Assembly: GCA_900549715.1 (NCBI GenBank)
Contig: URPK01000001.1
Location: forward strand, 310,001-374,000
Origin: an uncultured Collinsella sp.
GTDB lineage: Bacteria > Actinomycetota > Coriobacteriia > Coriobacteriales > Coriobacteriaceae
DNA length: 64,000 bases
Direction: 5' to 3'
The notes below the pieces were generated by a model that saw only the letters and a program-made list of their open reading frames with translations, was not told where the DNA came from and searched no databases. Shown piece by piece: positions 40,220 to 48,601 of the stretch; the first letter of the stretch is position 1, and each line of letters begins with the position of its first letter. The position numbers were made by a program, and so were the translations under genes.

Positions 40220-41647
40220 ATGAAAAACTTCATGGACGATCAGGATTTCCTGCTGAGCACCAAAACCGGTGAGGAGCTGTTCCACAACTTTGCCGAGGGC
40301 ATGCCCATCGTTGACTACCACTGCCACATTTCTCCCAAGGAGATCTGGGACGACAAGCGTTTTGAGAACATCACCGAGGTTTGGCTGGGCGGCGACCACT
40401 ACAAGTGGCGCCTAATGCGTGCCAACGGCGTCGACGAGCGCTTCATTACCGGCGATGCCCCTGCTCGCGAGAAGTTCCAGAAGTGGGCCGAGACCCTGGG
40501 CCGCTGCGTGGGCAACCCCGTCTTTGAGTGGAGCCACCTGGAGCTTAAGCGTTACTTTGGCTACGAGGGCGTCCTGAACGGCAAAACCGCTCAGGAGGTC
40601 TGGGACCTTGCCAACGCCAAGCTCGCCGAGGCCAGCTTTACCTGCCGCAACCTCATCAAGCAGTCCAACGTCCGCATGATCTGCACTACCGACGACCCCG
40701 CCGACAGCTTTGAGTGGCACAAGAAGATTGCCGCCGACGACAGTTTTGACGTTCAGGTCGTTCCCGCCATGCGCCCCGATGCCGCCCTGCGCATCGAGCG
40801 TGGCCAGGAGTTCGCCGACTACTGCAAGCATCTCTCCGAGGTTGCTGGCGTTGAGATCAGCGACTTCGAGGGCATGAAGGCTGCCATCTCCAAGCGCTAC
40901 GACGTTGCCCACGAGCTGGGCTGCCGCGCTTCCGACCACGCGCTCGACTACGTTATGTACGTTCCGGCCACCGCCGACGAGATCGAGGCCATCTTTGCCA
41001 AGGGCCTTGCCGCCGAGCCGCTTACCGAGGACGAGGTCCTCAAGTACAAGACGGCCTTTATGCGGTTCGTCGCCGGCGAGTATGTCCGCCTTGGCTGGGC
41101 CATGCAGCTGCACTTTGGCTGCAAGCGTGACAACAACCGCGCTATGTTCGCCAAGCTCGGTCCCGATACCGGCTACGACTGCATCTCCAACTACACGCCG
41201 TCCGACCAGCTGGCCGATTTCCTCAACTCCATCCAGGAGGCCACGGGTCTGCCCAAGACCATTCTGTACAGCCTGAACCCCATCGACAACACCATGATCG
41301 ATACCGTGATGGGCTGCTTCCAGGAGGCTCCGACCGCCGGTAAGATTCAGAACGGCTCTGCCTGGTGGTTCAACGACAACGAGATCGGTATGCGCGAGCA
41401 GCTCACGGCTCTGGCTAACGAGGGCGTGCTGGGCAACTTTGTGGGCATGCTTACCGATTCCCGCTCCTTCCTGTCCTACCCGCGTCACGAGTACTTCCGT
41501 CGCGTGCTGTGCGGCGTGATCGGCGAGTGGGTCGAGCAGGGCAAGTATCCGGCCGACATGGAGCTGCTGGGAGCCATCGTGCGCGACATCAGCTACAACA
41601 ACGCGGTCCGCTACTTTGGCTTTGACCTGGATACCGTCGAGGCCTAA
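40220..41647 (+). CDS. uxaC: Glucuronate/galacturonate isomerase
   Basis: Uronate isomerase (475 aa, amidohydrolase superfamily) turning D-galacturonate into D-tagaturonate and D-glucuronate into D-fructuronate. The metal-binding HCH motif is in IVDYHCHISPKEI; other family stretches are WLGGDHYKWRLMRANG, CTTDDPADSFEWHKKI, RLGWAMQLHFG and MLTDSRSFLSYPRHEYFRRVLC. The ATG at 40220 follows AAAGGGG; an earlier opening in frame runs through the operator and is not used. First gene of uxaC-uxaB-uxaA. Confidence 0.96.
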   Translation: MKNFMDDQDFLLSTKTGEELFHNFAEGMPIVDYHCHISPKEIWDDKRFENITEVWLGGDHYKWRLMRANGVDERFITGDAPAREKFQKWAETLGRCVGNPVFEWSHLELKRYFGYEGVLNGKTAQEVWDLANAKLAEASFTCRNLIKQSNVRMICTTDDPADSFEWHKKIAADDSFDVQVVPAMRPDAALRIERGQEFADYCKHLSEVAGVEISDFEGMKAAISKRYDVAHELGCRASDHALDYVMYVPATADEIEAIFAKGLAAEPLTEDEVLKYKTAFMRFVAGEYVRLGWAMQLHFGCKRDNNRAMFAKLGPDTGYDCISNYTPSDQLADFLNSIQEATGLPKTILYSLNPIDNTMIDTVMGCFQEAPTAGKIQNGSAWWFNDNEIGMREQLTALANEGVLGNFVGMLTDSRSFLSYPRHEYFRRVLCGVIGEWVEQGKYPADMELLGAIVRDISYNNAVRYFGFDLDTVEA

Positions 41648-41668
41648 ACCCGCATCGAATCACACCGA

Positions 41669-41707
41669 ACTCGGGAGCGCCGTTGCCACACGCGGCGCCC
41701 CCGTTTT
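41669..41707 (+). terminator. Attenuator-like hairpin between uxaC and uxaB
   Basis: GGG-GCGCCG / CGGCGC-CCC imperfect stem followed by GTTTT. It would reduce, not stop, transcription into uxaB. Confidence 0.45.
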
Positions 41708-41743
41708 GCCTGCACGCTAACGGCTATCTAAGGAGAGACATAG

Positions 41744-43258
41744 ATGGAGAACATCAGCTACGAGACGCTCGAGAAGATCGGCTACAAGGGCTACCTGCTG
41801 CCCAAGGACGCGCCCGAGAAGGTTTTGCAGTTTGGCGAGGGCAATTTCCTGCGCGCCTTTGTCGACCGCTTCTTTGACATGGGCAACGAGGCAACCGGCT
41901 GGAACGGTAAAGTCGTCATGGTCCAGCCCATCAGTGGCGCCTTTGGCTTTGCCGATGGCATCAATGCCCAGGACGACCTGTACACCGTGATGGTGCGCGG
42001 CAAGGAGAGCGGCAACACGGTCGACGAGTCCCGTGTGATCAGCGCCTGCAGCCGCTGCCTCAATCCGTATCGCGAGGACGACTACCGCGCCATGATGGAG
42101 GTCGCCGTCTCCGACGATTTGGAGATTATCGTCTCCAACACCACCGAGGCCGGCATTGCCTACGATCCGTCTTGCAAGGCCGACGACATGCCGCCCGCGA
42201 GCTTCCCCGCCAAGCTTGCCCAGGTGCTCCACACCCGCTGGGCCGCCGGCAAGCCGGGCGTCATCGTGCTCGCCTGCGAGCTCATCGACCATAATGGCGA
42301 GGAGCTGCTGCGCATCATGAACCAGTACGTGAGCGACTGGGGCTGGGAGGACGAGTTTGCGCAGTGGATGGCCAACGACTGCACCGTCTGCACCACGCTC
42401 GTCGACACTATCGTCCCCGGCCGCATCCGCGACCCCAAGGAGGTCGCTGCCGTGGCCGAACGCCTGGGCTACGAGGATCCCTTCCTGGCCGTGCGCGAGC
42501 CCTTCCAGATGTGGGGCATCCAGGGCGACGAGTCGCTTGCCGAGAAGCTTCCCTTCGTGAAGGCCGGCCTGCCGGGCGTCTTTGTGACCCCCGATGTCAC
42601 CCCGTACAAGAAGCGCAAGGTCCGCATCCTCAACGGCGCCCACACTGCCTTTGTTCCGGGCTCCTGGGTTGGCGGCTTTGACATCGTGCGCGATTGCATG
42701 CATGACGAGACCGTTCGCGGCTTCATGAACACCATGCTCTACGACGAGGTCATCCCGACGCTTGCCGCCGATCTGGATGTCGAGGACTGCAAGGCCTTTG
42801 CCGCCGCCGTCGAGAACCGCTTCGACAACCCGTTTATCGACCACGCGCTGCTCTCCATTTGCCTCAACTCCACGGCCAAGTGGCGCGCTCGCGATCTGCC
42901 CACGCTCAAGGACTATGTTGCCGAGACCGGTAGCCTGCCCAAGTGCCTGGCCACGAGCCTCGCTACGCTCATTGCCTTCTATACGCAGGAGCTTGTGTCC
43001 CGCGAGGGCGATGGCCTGCACCTGCGCCGTGCCGATGGCACCGAGTACACCGCTCAGGACGACGCCTTCGTGCTCGATTTCTACGCCGCCCACGCCGGTG
43101 CAGACGATGCTGAGCTGGTGCATGACGTGCTCACCAACGAGCAGATGTGGGGCGAGGACCTTACGCAGATCACCGGCCTCGAGGAGTTTGTCGTCAACGC
43201 GCTCACCGTCGTGCGCGTCGAGGGCGCCAAGCAGGCATTTGCCAACGCCCAGGCCTAA
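41744..43258 (+). CDS. uxaB: Tagaturonate reductase
   Basis: NADH-dependent reductase of the mannitol dehydrogenase family (504 aa), converting tagaturonate to altronate. It shows the N-terminal FGEGNFLRAFVDRFFD stretch, the nucleotide-binding segment MVQPISGAFG, SNTTEAGIAYDP, the catalytic region TPYKKRKVRILNGAHTA and DEVIPTL. The sequence suits UxaB rather than fructuronate reductase UxuB because of its length and pairing with UxaA. A clear AAGGAGAG ribosome site precedes the ATG. Confidence 0.92.
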   Translation: MENISYETLEKIGYKGYLLPKDAPEKVLQFGEGNFLRAFVDRFFDMGNEATGWNGKVVMVQPISGAFGFADGINAQDDLYTVMVRGKESGNTVDESRVISACSRCLNPYREDDYRAMMEVAVSDDLEIIVSNTTEAGIAYDPSCKADDMPPASFPAKLAQVLHTRWAAGKPGVIVLACELIDHNGEELLRIMNQYVSDWGWEDEFAQWMANDCTVCTTLVDTIVPGRIRDPKEVAAVAERLGYEDPFLAVREPFQMWGIQGDESLAEKLPFVKAGLPGVFVTPDVTPYKKRKVRILNGAHTAFVPGSWVGGFDIVRDCMHDETVRGFMNTMLYDEVIPTLAADLDVEDCKAFAAAVENRFDNPFIDHALLSICLNSTAKWRARDLPTLKDYVAETGSLPKCLATSLATLIAFYTQELVSREGDGLHLRRADGTEYTAQDDAFVLDFYAAHAGADDAELVHDVLTNEQMWGEDLTQITGLEEFVVNALTVVRVEGAKQAFANAQA

Positions 43259-43336
43259 ATCCTTCTGTGCGCCCGCCGGGCAACTGGCGGGCGCCCGCTG
43301 ACTTCTGCTCAACCTGTAGGGTTAGGACCATTTGTA

Positions 43337-44821
43337 ATGAACACTATCCAGATCAATCCGGCCGACAACGTGATCGTCGCGCTGTCGCCGCTTGCCAAGG
43401 GCACCGCCGTCGCGGTTCCCGGGGTGGGCGAGGTCGTTGCCGCGGAGGATATTCCGCAGGGCCACAAGATGGCCGTGCGTGCCATTGCGGCGGGGGAGGA
43501 CGTCGTCAAGTACGGTCTTCCTATCGGTCACGTGACGGGCGACATCCAGCCCGGTCAGTGGCTTCATACGCATAACGTCAAGACCAACCTTTCGGGCGAG
43601 GTCGAGTACGCTTACAATCCGACGCATCCGGTCGTTGAACTGGTTGAGCCCGAGACCTTTATGGGCTTCCGCCGCGCTGACGGCCACGCCGCCACGCGCA
43701 ACGAGCTGTGGATCATTCCCACGGTCGGCTGCGTCAACGAGGTCGCACGTGCCATGTGCGAGCAGGCTCAGGATCTGGTCGAGGGCTCGCTGGAGGGCGT
43801 TTACTACTTCCCGCATCCCTTTGGCTGCTCGCAGACCGGTGCCGACCATGCCCAGACGCGCCGTCTGCTGGTGGCGCTCTCGCGTCACGCAAACGCTGCG
43901 GGTGTGCTGTTCCTGTCCCTCGGTTGCGAAAACTGCACGCACCAGCAGGTACTCGACGAGCTCGGTGACTTCGATCGCGAGCGCGTTCGATTCCTCGCCT
44001 GCCAGGATGTAGCCGACGAGCAGGTCGAGGGTCACAAGATCCTGTCCGAGCTTGCCGACCTGGCCAAGCAGGCCAAGCGTGAGCCCATTCCTGCCTCCGA
44101 GCTGGTCATTGGCCTTAAGTGCGGCGGCTCTGACGGTCTTTCGGGCATTACCGCCAACCCCACGATCGGTCGCGTGAGCGATATGGTTGTCGCCCGCGGC
44201 GGCACGTCGGTGCTCACCGAGGTTCCCGAGATGTTTGGCGCGGAGAGCATTCTGCTCGATCGCTGTGAGAGCCAGGACGTCTTTAACGCAGCTGCCGACA
44301 TGCTCAACGGCTTTAAGGACTACTTTATCAGCCACGGCGAGGTCGTCTATGAGAACCCGAGCCCCGGCAACAAGGATGGCGGCATTACCACGCTCGAGGA
44401 CAAGAGCTGCGGCTGCGTGCAAAAGGGCGGATCTGCCCCCATCGTCGACGTGCTGCCGTATGCCGGTCAGGCTACCAAGCATGGCCTGAACATGCTGTGC
44501 GGCCCGGGTAACGACATGGTATCCACCACGGCCCTGACGGCTGCCGGCTGCCACGTAATCCTGTTCTCGACCGGCCGCGGCACGCCGTTTGGCGCACCGG
44601 CGCCTACACTCAAGGTGTTCACCAACCAGCGTCTGTGCGACCACAAGGCCAACTGGATGGACTTTAACGCCGGCGTGGTCGCCACGGGCGAGCGTACGCT
44701 CGACGAGGCTGCCCACGACCTGTACCAGCTGGTGCTAGAGACGGCGAGCGGCAAGCTTACGAGTGCCGAGCGCCGCGGCTGTCACGAGATCAGCATCTGG
44801 AAGGACGGCGTCTGCCTGTAG
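43337..44821 (+). CDS. uxaA: Altronate dehydratase
   Basis: Iron-dependent dehydratase (494 aa) making 2-keto-3-deoxygluconate from altronate. An N-terminal SAF domain (residues 1 to about 75, MNTIQINPADNVIVALSPL) is joined to the large UxaA domain (MGFRRADGHAATRNELWIIPTVGCVNE, HPFGCSQTGADH, LSLGCENC, GLKCGGSDGLSGITANP, GRGTPFGAPAPTLKVFTN). Both halves are in one protein, as in enteric bacteria, while some Firmicutes split them. It completes the galacturonate branch; the product KDG needs a kinase not seen here before eda acts. The ribosome site is weak. Confidence 0.95.
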   Translation: MNTIQINPADNVIVALSPLAKGTAVAVPGVGEVVAAEDIPQGHKMAVRAIAAGEDVVKYGLPIGHVTGDIQPGQWLHTHNVKTNLSGEVEYAYNPTHPVVELVEPETFMGFRRADGHAATRNELWIIPTVGCVNEVARAMCEQAQDLVEGSLEGVYYFPHPFGCSQTGADHAQTRRLLVALSRHANAAGVLFLSLGCENCTHQQVLDELGDFDRERVRFLACQDVADEQVEGHKILSELADLAKQAKREPIPASELVIGLKCGGSDGLSGITANPTIGRVSDMVVARGGTSVLTEVPEMFGAESILLDRCESQDVFNAAADMLNGFKDYFISHGEVVYENPSPGNKDGGITTLEDKSCGCVQKGGSAPIVDVLPYAGQATKHGLNMLCGPGNDMVSTTALTAAGCHVILFSTGRGTPFGAPAPTLKVFTNQRLCDHKANWMDFNAGVVATGERTLDEAAHDLYQLVLETASGKLTSAERRGCHEISIWKDGVCL

Positions 44822-44853
44822 CGGTAAATGGGTTCGCATAGGGCGCTATTGAC

Positions 44854-44897
44854 CATGGCCCCGTCGGGAGTGTTCCCGGCGGGGCCATGTTTGTTCT
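44854..44897 (+). terminator. Terminator of the uxaCBA operon
   Basis: A 16-base arm (44854-44869) pairs with 44874-44889 apart from one position, GTGT loop, then TTTGTT. Confidence 0.8.
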
Positions 44898-44943
44898 GTC
44901 TGTTCGGGCGTGTCTTCCTGAGGGTACGGGAGCGGCGAAAACA

Positions 44944-44955
44944 ATAAACGTTCAC
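44944..44955 (+). promoter_or_regulatory. Distal hexuronate operator before the symporter
   Basis: ATAAACGTTCAC: the right half is identical to the operator core, the left half degenerate. It lies 120 bases upstream of the proximal symporter operator, a distance compatible with DNA looping. Confidence 0.45.
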
Positions 44956-45021
44956 CTAATCGACCTCAAATTTAAACCCACTCAATACCCATGTAATCGT
45001 GATTTTTTTCAAGTCAGATGT

Positions 45022-45051
45022 CCGTTTAACGGCAAAAAACGACCGTTCAAG
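45022..45051 (+). promoter_or_regulatory. CCGTT direct-repeat box, copy C
   Basis: CCGTT at 45022 and CCGTTCA at 45043, spaced 21 bases, with a central A-rich segment and CGA before the second repeat. It ends 19 bases before the symporter -35. Confidence 0.55.
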
Positions 45052-45061
45052 GATAATATAC

Positions 45062-45117
45062 AAGTGAACGTTCACCTATCATACGCAATCGCGCATAATC
45101 TAGCTAAACGTTCACCC
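45062..45117 (+). promoter_or_regulatory. Symporter promoter with two hexuronate operators
   Basis: Operator cores GTGAACGTTCAC (45064-45075) and CTAAACGTTCAC (45104-45115), 40 bases apart. The -35 TTCACC (45071-45076) is part of the first operator; the -10 is CATAAT (45094-45099, 17-bp spacer). Same layout as at uxaC. Confidence 0.7.
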
Positions 45118-45200
45118 TACGAGTGGGCGATATGCAGACAGACATCGGTATGGACTCCAATGTCTTGTTACAAGACAATCGAGAAAAGAGAGGGAGCTCG

Positions 45201-46760
45201 ATGACTAACAAGATCGGTAAAAAGCGCAAGATCACATTCTGGACGCGCTTGGGCTTTGGTATGGGCGGCATGCTCAACTCCGGTGCCCTGAGCTTTACGC
45301 ACAGCTACATGGTGCTGTTCCTGTCCACGGAGTGCGGTCTGTCCGCAGGCGAGGCTGCGCTGATCAGCTCGTTCGCCATCTATCTCAACGCCATTCTGTG
45401 CCCGCTCATGGGCTTTGTGGCCGATAACTTCTACGCTACCAAGATCGGCCGCATCTTTGGCCGCCGCCGTTTCTGGATCTTGCTGGCTATCCCGATGATG
45501 GTCGCCGAGCCGCTCATCTTTGTGGCTACGCCGTTTGGTTTCCCGTACTACTTTGTGTTGTACCTGATCTACAACGTCGCGTACACGTTCTGCACCGCCA
45601 ACCTGTCGCCGCTTACCATCGAGATGACCGATGACTTCAAGGAGCGTACGTACCTCACCGGCTACAAGCACCTCTTTGGTAACGCCGCCGGCTTCCTGAT
45701 GGCAGCACTCGTCGGCTTTGGCTTTGGCACCTTCGGCGAGACCAACCCGTTCAGCTACTTCATTATTGCTACGATTAACGCTTCGGTCATGGCAATCTCG
45801 CTGCTGTGCGTGTACCTGTCCACGTGGGAGCACACCCCCGAGGAGGTCGCTCAGGAGAAGATCGAGAGCGTCGGCGAGGGTATCAAGAAGTTTTTCATCG
45901 ACGTTATCTCTACCTTCCGCAACAAGTCCTTCCGCAAGGTCCTGTATGCGCAGGTCTCCACGAAGCTCGCCGCTGCCTGCTGGTCTGCGTGCCTGTCCTT
46001 CTTCATCGTCTACTGTCTGCAGATTCCTAAGTCCTACGAGTCCGTGATGGAGATGCCCGGCAAGGTCGTCGCTATCGTCTGCACCGCCATCTGGGTCGCC
46101 CTCATGGCCAAGAAGGGCTTCCACAAGTCTTGGTACCTGGCAAACGTCGGTTGCGCCGCGTGCATCATCGCCTACAACTACTTCGCCTTTGGTCAGATTA
46201 ACGGCACCTCCACGGTCGCCATCGCCATGATCGTCTACCCCATCATCTTCGCCATCTGGAAGTTCTTCTACGTTGGCTTCCAGTATCTGCCCGATGTTCT
46301 GCTCAACTACATCCCCGATGTCGATGAGCTCATCACCCTGCGTCGTCGCGAGGGCATCTACAGCTCCGCACAGCAGCTCTGCCAGCAGATCGCCCAGGCT
46401 GTTGCCGTCAACGTATGGGCTATCGTCCTTGCTGCCTCCGGCTTCATTCAGACCGCCGGCAACAGCGACGCCGTGACCCAGCCCGCCACCGTGCCTCTGT
46501 ACATCTGCGGCTACATGCTCATCGGCTGCGCCGGCTTCTTCCTGCTCGCGGCCGTCCTTGCCCGCGGCATCAAGATTGACAAGGAGCAGTGCGACATCCT
46601 TTGCGACGAGATCCACCGTGTCAAGGAGGGTGGCAAGATGGCCGACGTCAAGCCCGAGGTCAAGGCGCTTTGCGAGGAGCTCTCCGGCTTTAAGTACGAG
46701 GACTGCTTCGCCCACAACAATGTTGGCTTCCAGGACGGCAGCGTAATTCCCGCCGAGTAG
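45201..46760 (+). CDS. GPH-family sugar:cation symporter
   Basis: Twelve-helix transporter (519 aa) of the glycoside-pentoside-hexuronide family (MelB/UidB relatives), likely importing galacturonate oligomers or hexuronides with a cation. Helix 1 shows the family start RLGFGMGGMLNSGALSFTHSYMV, then the loop NFYATKIGRIFGRRRFWIL, and EMTDDFKERTYLTGYK in the middle. A C-terminal cytoplasmic extension of about 70 residues is longer than in MelB. The ATG at 45201 follows GAGAGGGAG; a start 26 codons earlier would lie inside the operator. It is the first gene of the pectin-degrading run that follows. Confidence 0.9.
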   Translation: MTNKIGKKRKITFWTRLGFGMGGMLNSGALSFTHSYMVLFLSTECGLSAGEAALISSFAIYLNAILCPLMGFVADNFYATKIGRIFGRRRFWILLAIPMMVAEPLIFVATPFGFPYYFVLYLIYNVAYTFCTANLSPLTIEMTDDFKERTYLTGYKHLFGNAAGFLMAALVGFGFGTFGETNPFSYFIIATINASVMAISLLCVYLSTWEHTPEEVAQEKIESVGEGIKKFFIDVISTFRNKSFRKVLYAQVSTKLAAACWSACLSFFIVYCLQIPKSYESVMEMPGKVVAIVCTAIWVALMAKKGFHKSWYLANVGCAACIIAYNYFAFGQINGTSTVAIAMIVYPIIFAIWKFFYVGFQYLPDVLLNYIPDVDELITLRRREGIYSSAQQLCQQIAQAVAVNVWAIVLAASGFIQTAGNSDAVTQPATVPLYICGYMLIGCAGFFLLAAVLARGIKIDKEQCDILCDEIHRVKEGGKMADVKPEVKALCEELSGFKYEDCFAHNNVGFQDGSVIPAE

Positions 46761-46783
46761 GGCAGGCGCATCGTCCAAACCAC

Positions 46784-46828
46784 AGGGCCGTGCCACCGGA
46801 GATCCACCGGCGGGTACGGCCCTTTTTT
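46784..46828 (+). terminator. Terminator of the symporter gene
   Basis: AGGGCCGTGCC / GGTACGGCCCT stem with an inner CCGG/CCGG step, followed by TTTTTT. Confidence 0.8.
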
Positions 46829-46874
46829 AAAAACGAGTAGTATGAATTTCTGATTACATTTGAGGGAGAGACCC

Positions 46875-48470
46875 ATGGAGACGAACGTTATCTGGCGCAA
46901 TGCCCGCGCGGCCGTTATCGAGCTCGACGATGGCGGCTACTTTACCTGTGCCGATACGTGGGAGATCTTTGTCAACGATGAGCCCGCCGGTACCACGAAT
47001 ACGGTCGAGACCTATGTCGATGGCCTGACCCCCGGCAAGCGCAACCTGATCCGCTTTGTCTGCGGCGAGCGCGAGTTGAGCGTAGGCGTCACCACGCCGG
47101 CGGAGCCCTTTACCATCAACGTTCGCGACTGCGGAGCCAAGGGCGATGCCGAGCACGATGACACCACCAACATTCAGGCTGCCATCATGGCCTGCCCCAA
47201 GGGCGGGCGCGTGCTGATCCCCGCCGGCAACTACCGCATCAAGTCCCTCTTCCTTAAGAGCAATATCAACATCGAGCTTGCCGAGGGCGCGGTGCTGCTG
47301 GCCCGTCACGACCGCGCGGCGCTTGCCTACATTCCGGGCACGGTCACGGGCGACGAGGGCGCCGGGTATGCCGGCACCGACATGCTGCCCCTGGGCCGCT
47401 GGGAAGGCGAGAGCTTCTCGACCTACTGTTCGACCTTTACGGGCCTGAGCGTGCACGACGTGTGCATCTATGGCCGCGGCGCCATCGACGGCCAGACCGA
47501 TTTTGCCGAGGACAACTGGTGGAACAAGGACTTTAAGAACATCTTCCGTCCCGAGGAGGGCCGCGAGATCGCCCGCCCGCGCATGATCTTCCTGTCCGAG
47601 TGCGAAAACGTGAGTCTTGCCGGCTTTACCGTGCGCAACAGCCCGGCGTGGAATATCCATCCCATTCTGTGCGAGCACGTCGATGCCCTGTGCCTGTCCA
47701 TCGAGGGTCCCAAGAACTCCCACAACACCGACGGTTTCGATCCCGAGAGCTGCGGTTTTGTCCGCATCCTTGGCTGTCAGTTCTCGGTGGGGGACGACTG
47801 CATCGCCATCAAGAGCGGCAAACTGGGCATTGAACCCGAGCTCCGTCCCGCCACGCACGACGTGCTGATCTCGCACTGCTACATGCACGACGGCCACGGC
47901 GCCGTGGTGCTGGGATCCGAGGCCGCCGGCGGCATCAAGGACCTCACCGTGAGCAAGTGCCTCTTTGAGCGCACCGACCGCGGCCTGCGCGTCAAGACAC
48001 GCCGCGGACGCGGCAAGGACGCCGTCAACGAGGGCATCACCTTCGAGCACATTCGCATGGATAAGGTGCTCACGCCCTTCGTGGTCAACTCGTTCTACTT
48101 CTGCGACAAGGACGGCAAGACCGACTACGTGCGGTCTCGCGAGGCGCTGCCCGTCGACGACCGTACGCCCGGCTTTGGCGCCACGACGTTTTGCGATATC
48201 GAGGCCATCAACTGCCATGCGGCCGCGGCCTATATCACGGGCCTTCCCGAGAGCAAGGTGACGCGCCTGACGTTCCAGGATGTCCATGTGACCTTTGCCG
48301 CCGATGCCGAGCCCTTTGTGCCGGCCATGGCCTGCGGCGTGGAGCCCATGGTGCGCCAGGGCATCATCGCGCAGAACGTGAAAGTCCTCGACCTGCAGAA
48401 CGTGCGCATCGAGGGTCAGGATGGCGACGAGCTGCAGCTGCAAAACGTCGACAAGGTTATCCACGCGTAG
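46875..48470 (+). CDS. GH28 polygalacturonase, cytoplasmic
   Basis: Glycoside hydrolase family 28 right-handed beta-helix enzyme (531 aa) acting on alpha-1,4-galacturonides. The catalytic signature is complete: NTDGFDP (near 285) and VGDDCIAIKSG with the three Asp residues, HGAVVLGSE with the His, and RGLRVKTRRGRG with the Arg/Lys. An N-terminal domain of about 90 residues precedes the helix (FTINVRDCGAKGD). There is no signal peptide, so it probably works as an exo-enzyme on oligomers brought in by the symporter. The ATG at 46875 follows GAGGGAGAG. Confidence 0.93.
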   Translation: METNVIWRNARAAVIELDDGGYFTCADTWEIFVNDEPAGTTNTVETYVDGLTPGKRNLIRFVCGERELSVGVTTPAEPFTINVRDCGAKGDAEHDDTTNIQAAIMACPKGGRVLIPAGNYRIKSLFLKSNINIELAEGAVLLARHDRAALAYIPGTVTGDEGAGYAGTDMLPLGRWEGESFSTYCSTFTGLSVHDVCIYGRGAIDGQTDFAEDNWWNKDFKNIFRPEEGREIARPRMIFLSECENVSLAGFTVRNSPAWNIHPILCEHVDALCLSIEGPKNSHNTDGFDPESCGFVRILGCQFSVGDDCIAIKSGKLGIEPELRPATHDVLISHCYMHDGHGAVVLGSEAAGGIKDLTVSKCLFERTDRGLRVKTRRGRGKDAVNEGITFEHIRMDKVLTPFVVNSFYFCDKDGKTDYVRSREALPVDDRTPGFGATTFCDIEAINCHAAAAYITGLPESKVTRLTFQDVHVTFAADAEPFVPAMACGVEPMVRQGIIAQNVKVLDLQNVRIEGQDGDELQLQNVDKVIHA

Positions 48471-48507
48471 GGTAGTGCTCCTGCACAAGTGAATACGGCA
48501 TGTTGAG

Positions 48508-48543
48508 GCGTGCGACGGTCGGGTCTGCCCGGCTGTCGCACGC
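48508..48543 (+). terminator. Hairpin between GH28 and the methylesterase fusion
   Basis: GCGTGCGAC / GTCGCACGC perfect 9-bp arms with a CGGG/CCCG inner stem; only a weak T-containing tail follows. Confidence 0.5.
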
Positions 48544-48601
48544 AATCTATAGGTGCCGGTATTGCACGGTGGGTGTTCTGTGACAGAAAGCGTAATGACA
48601 G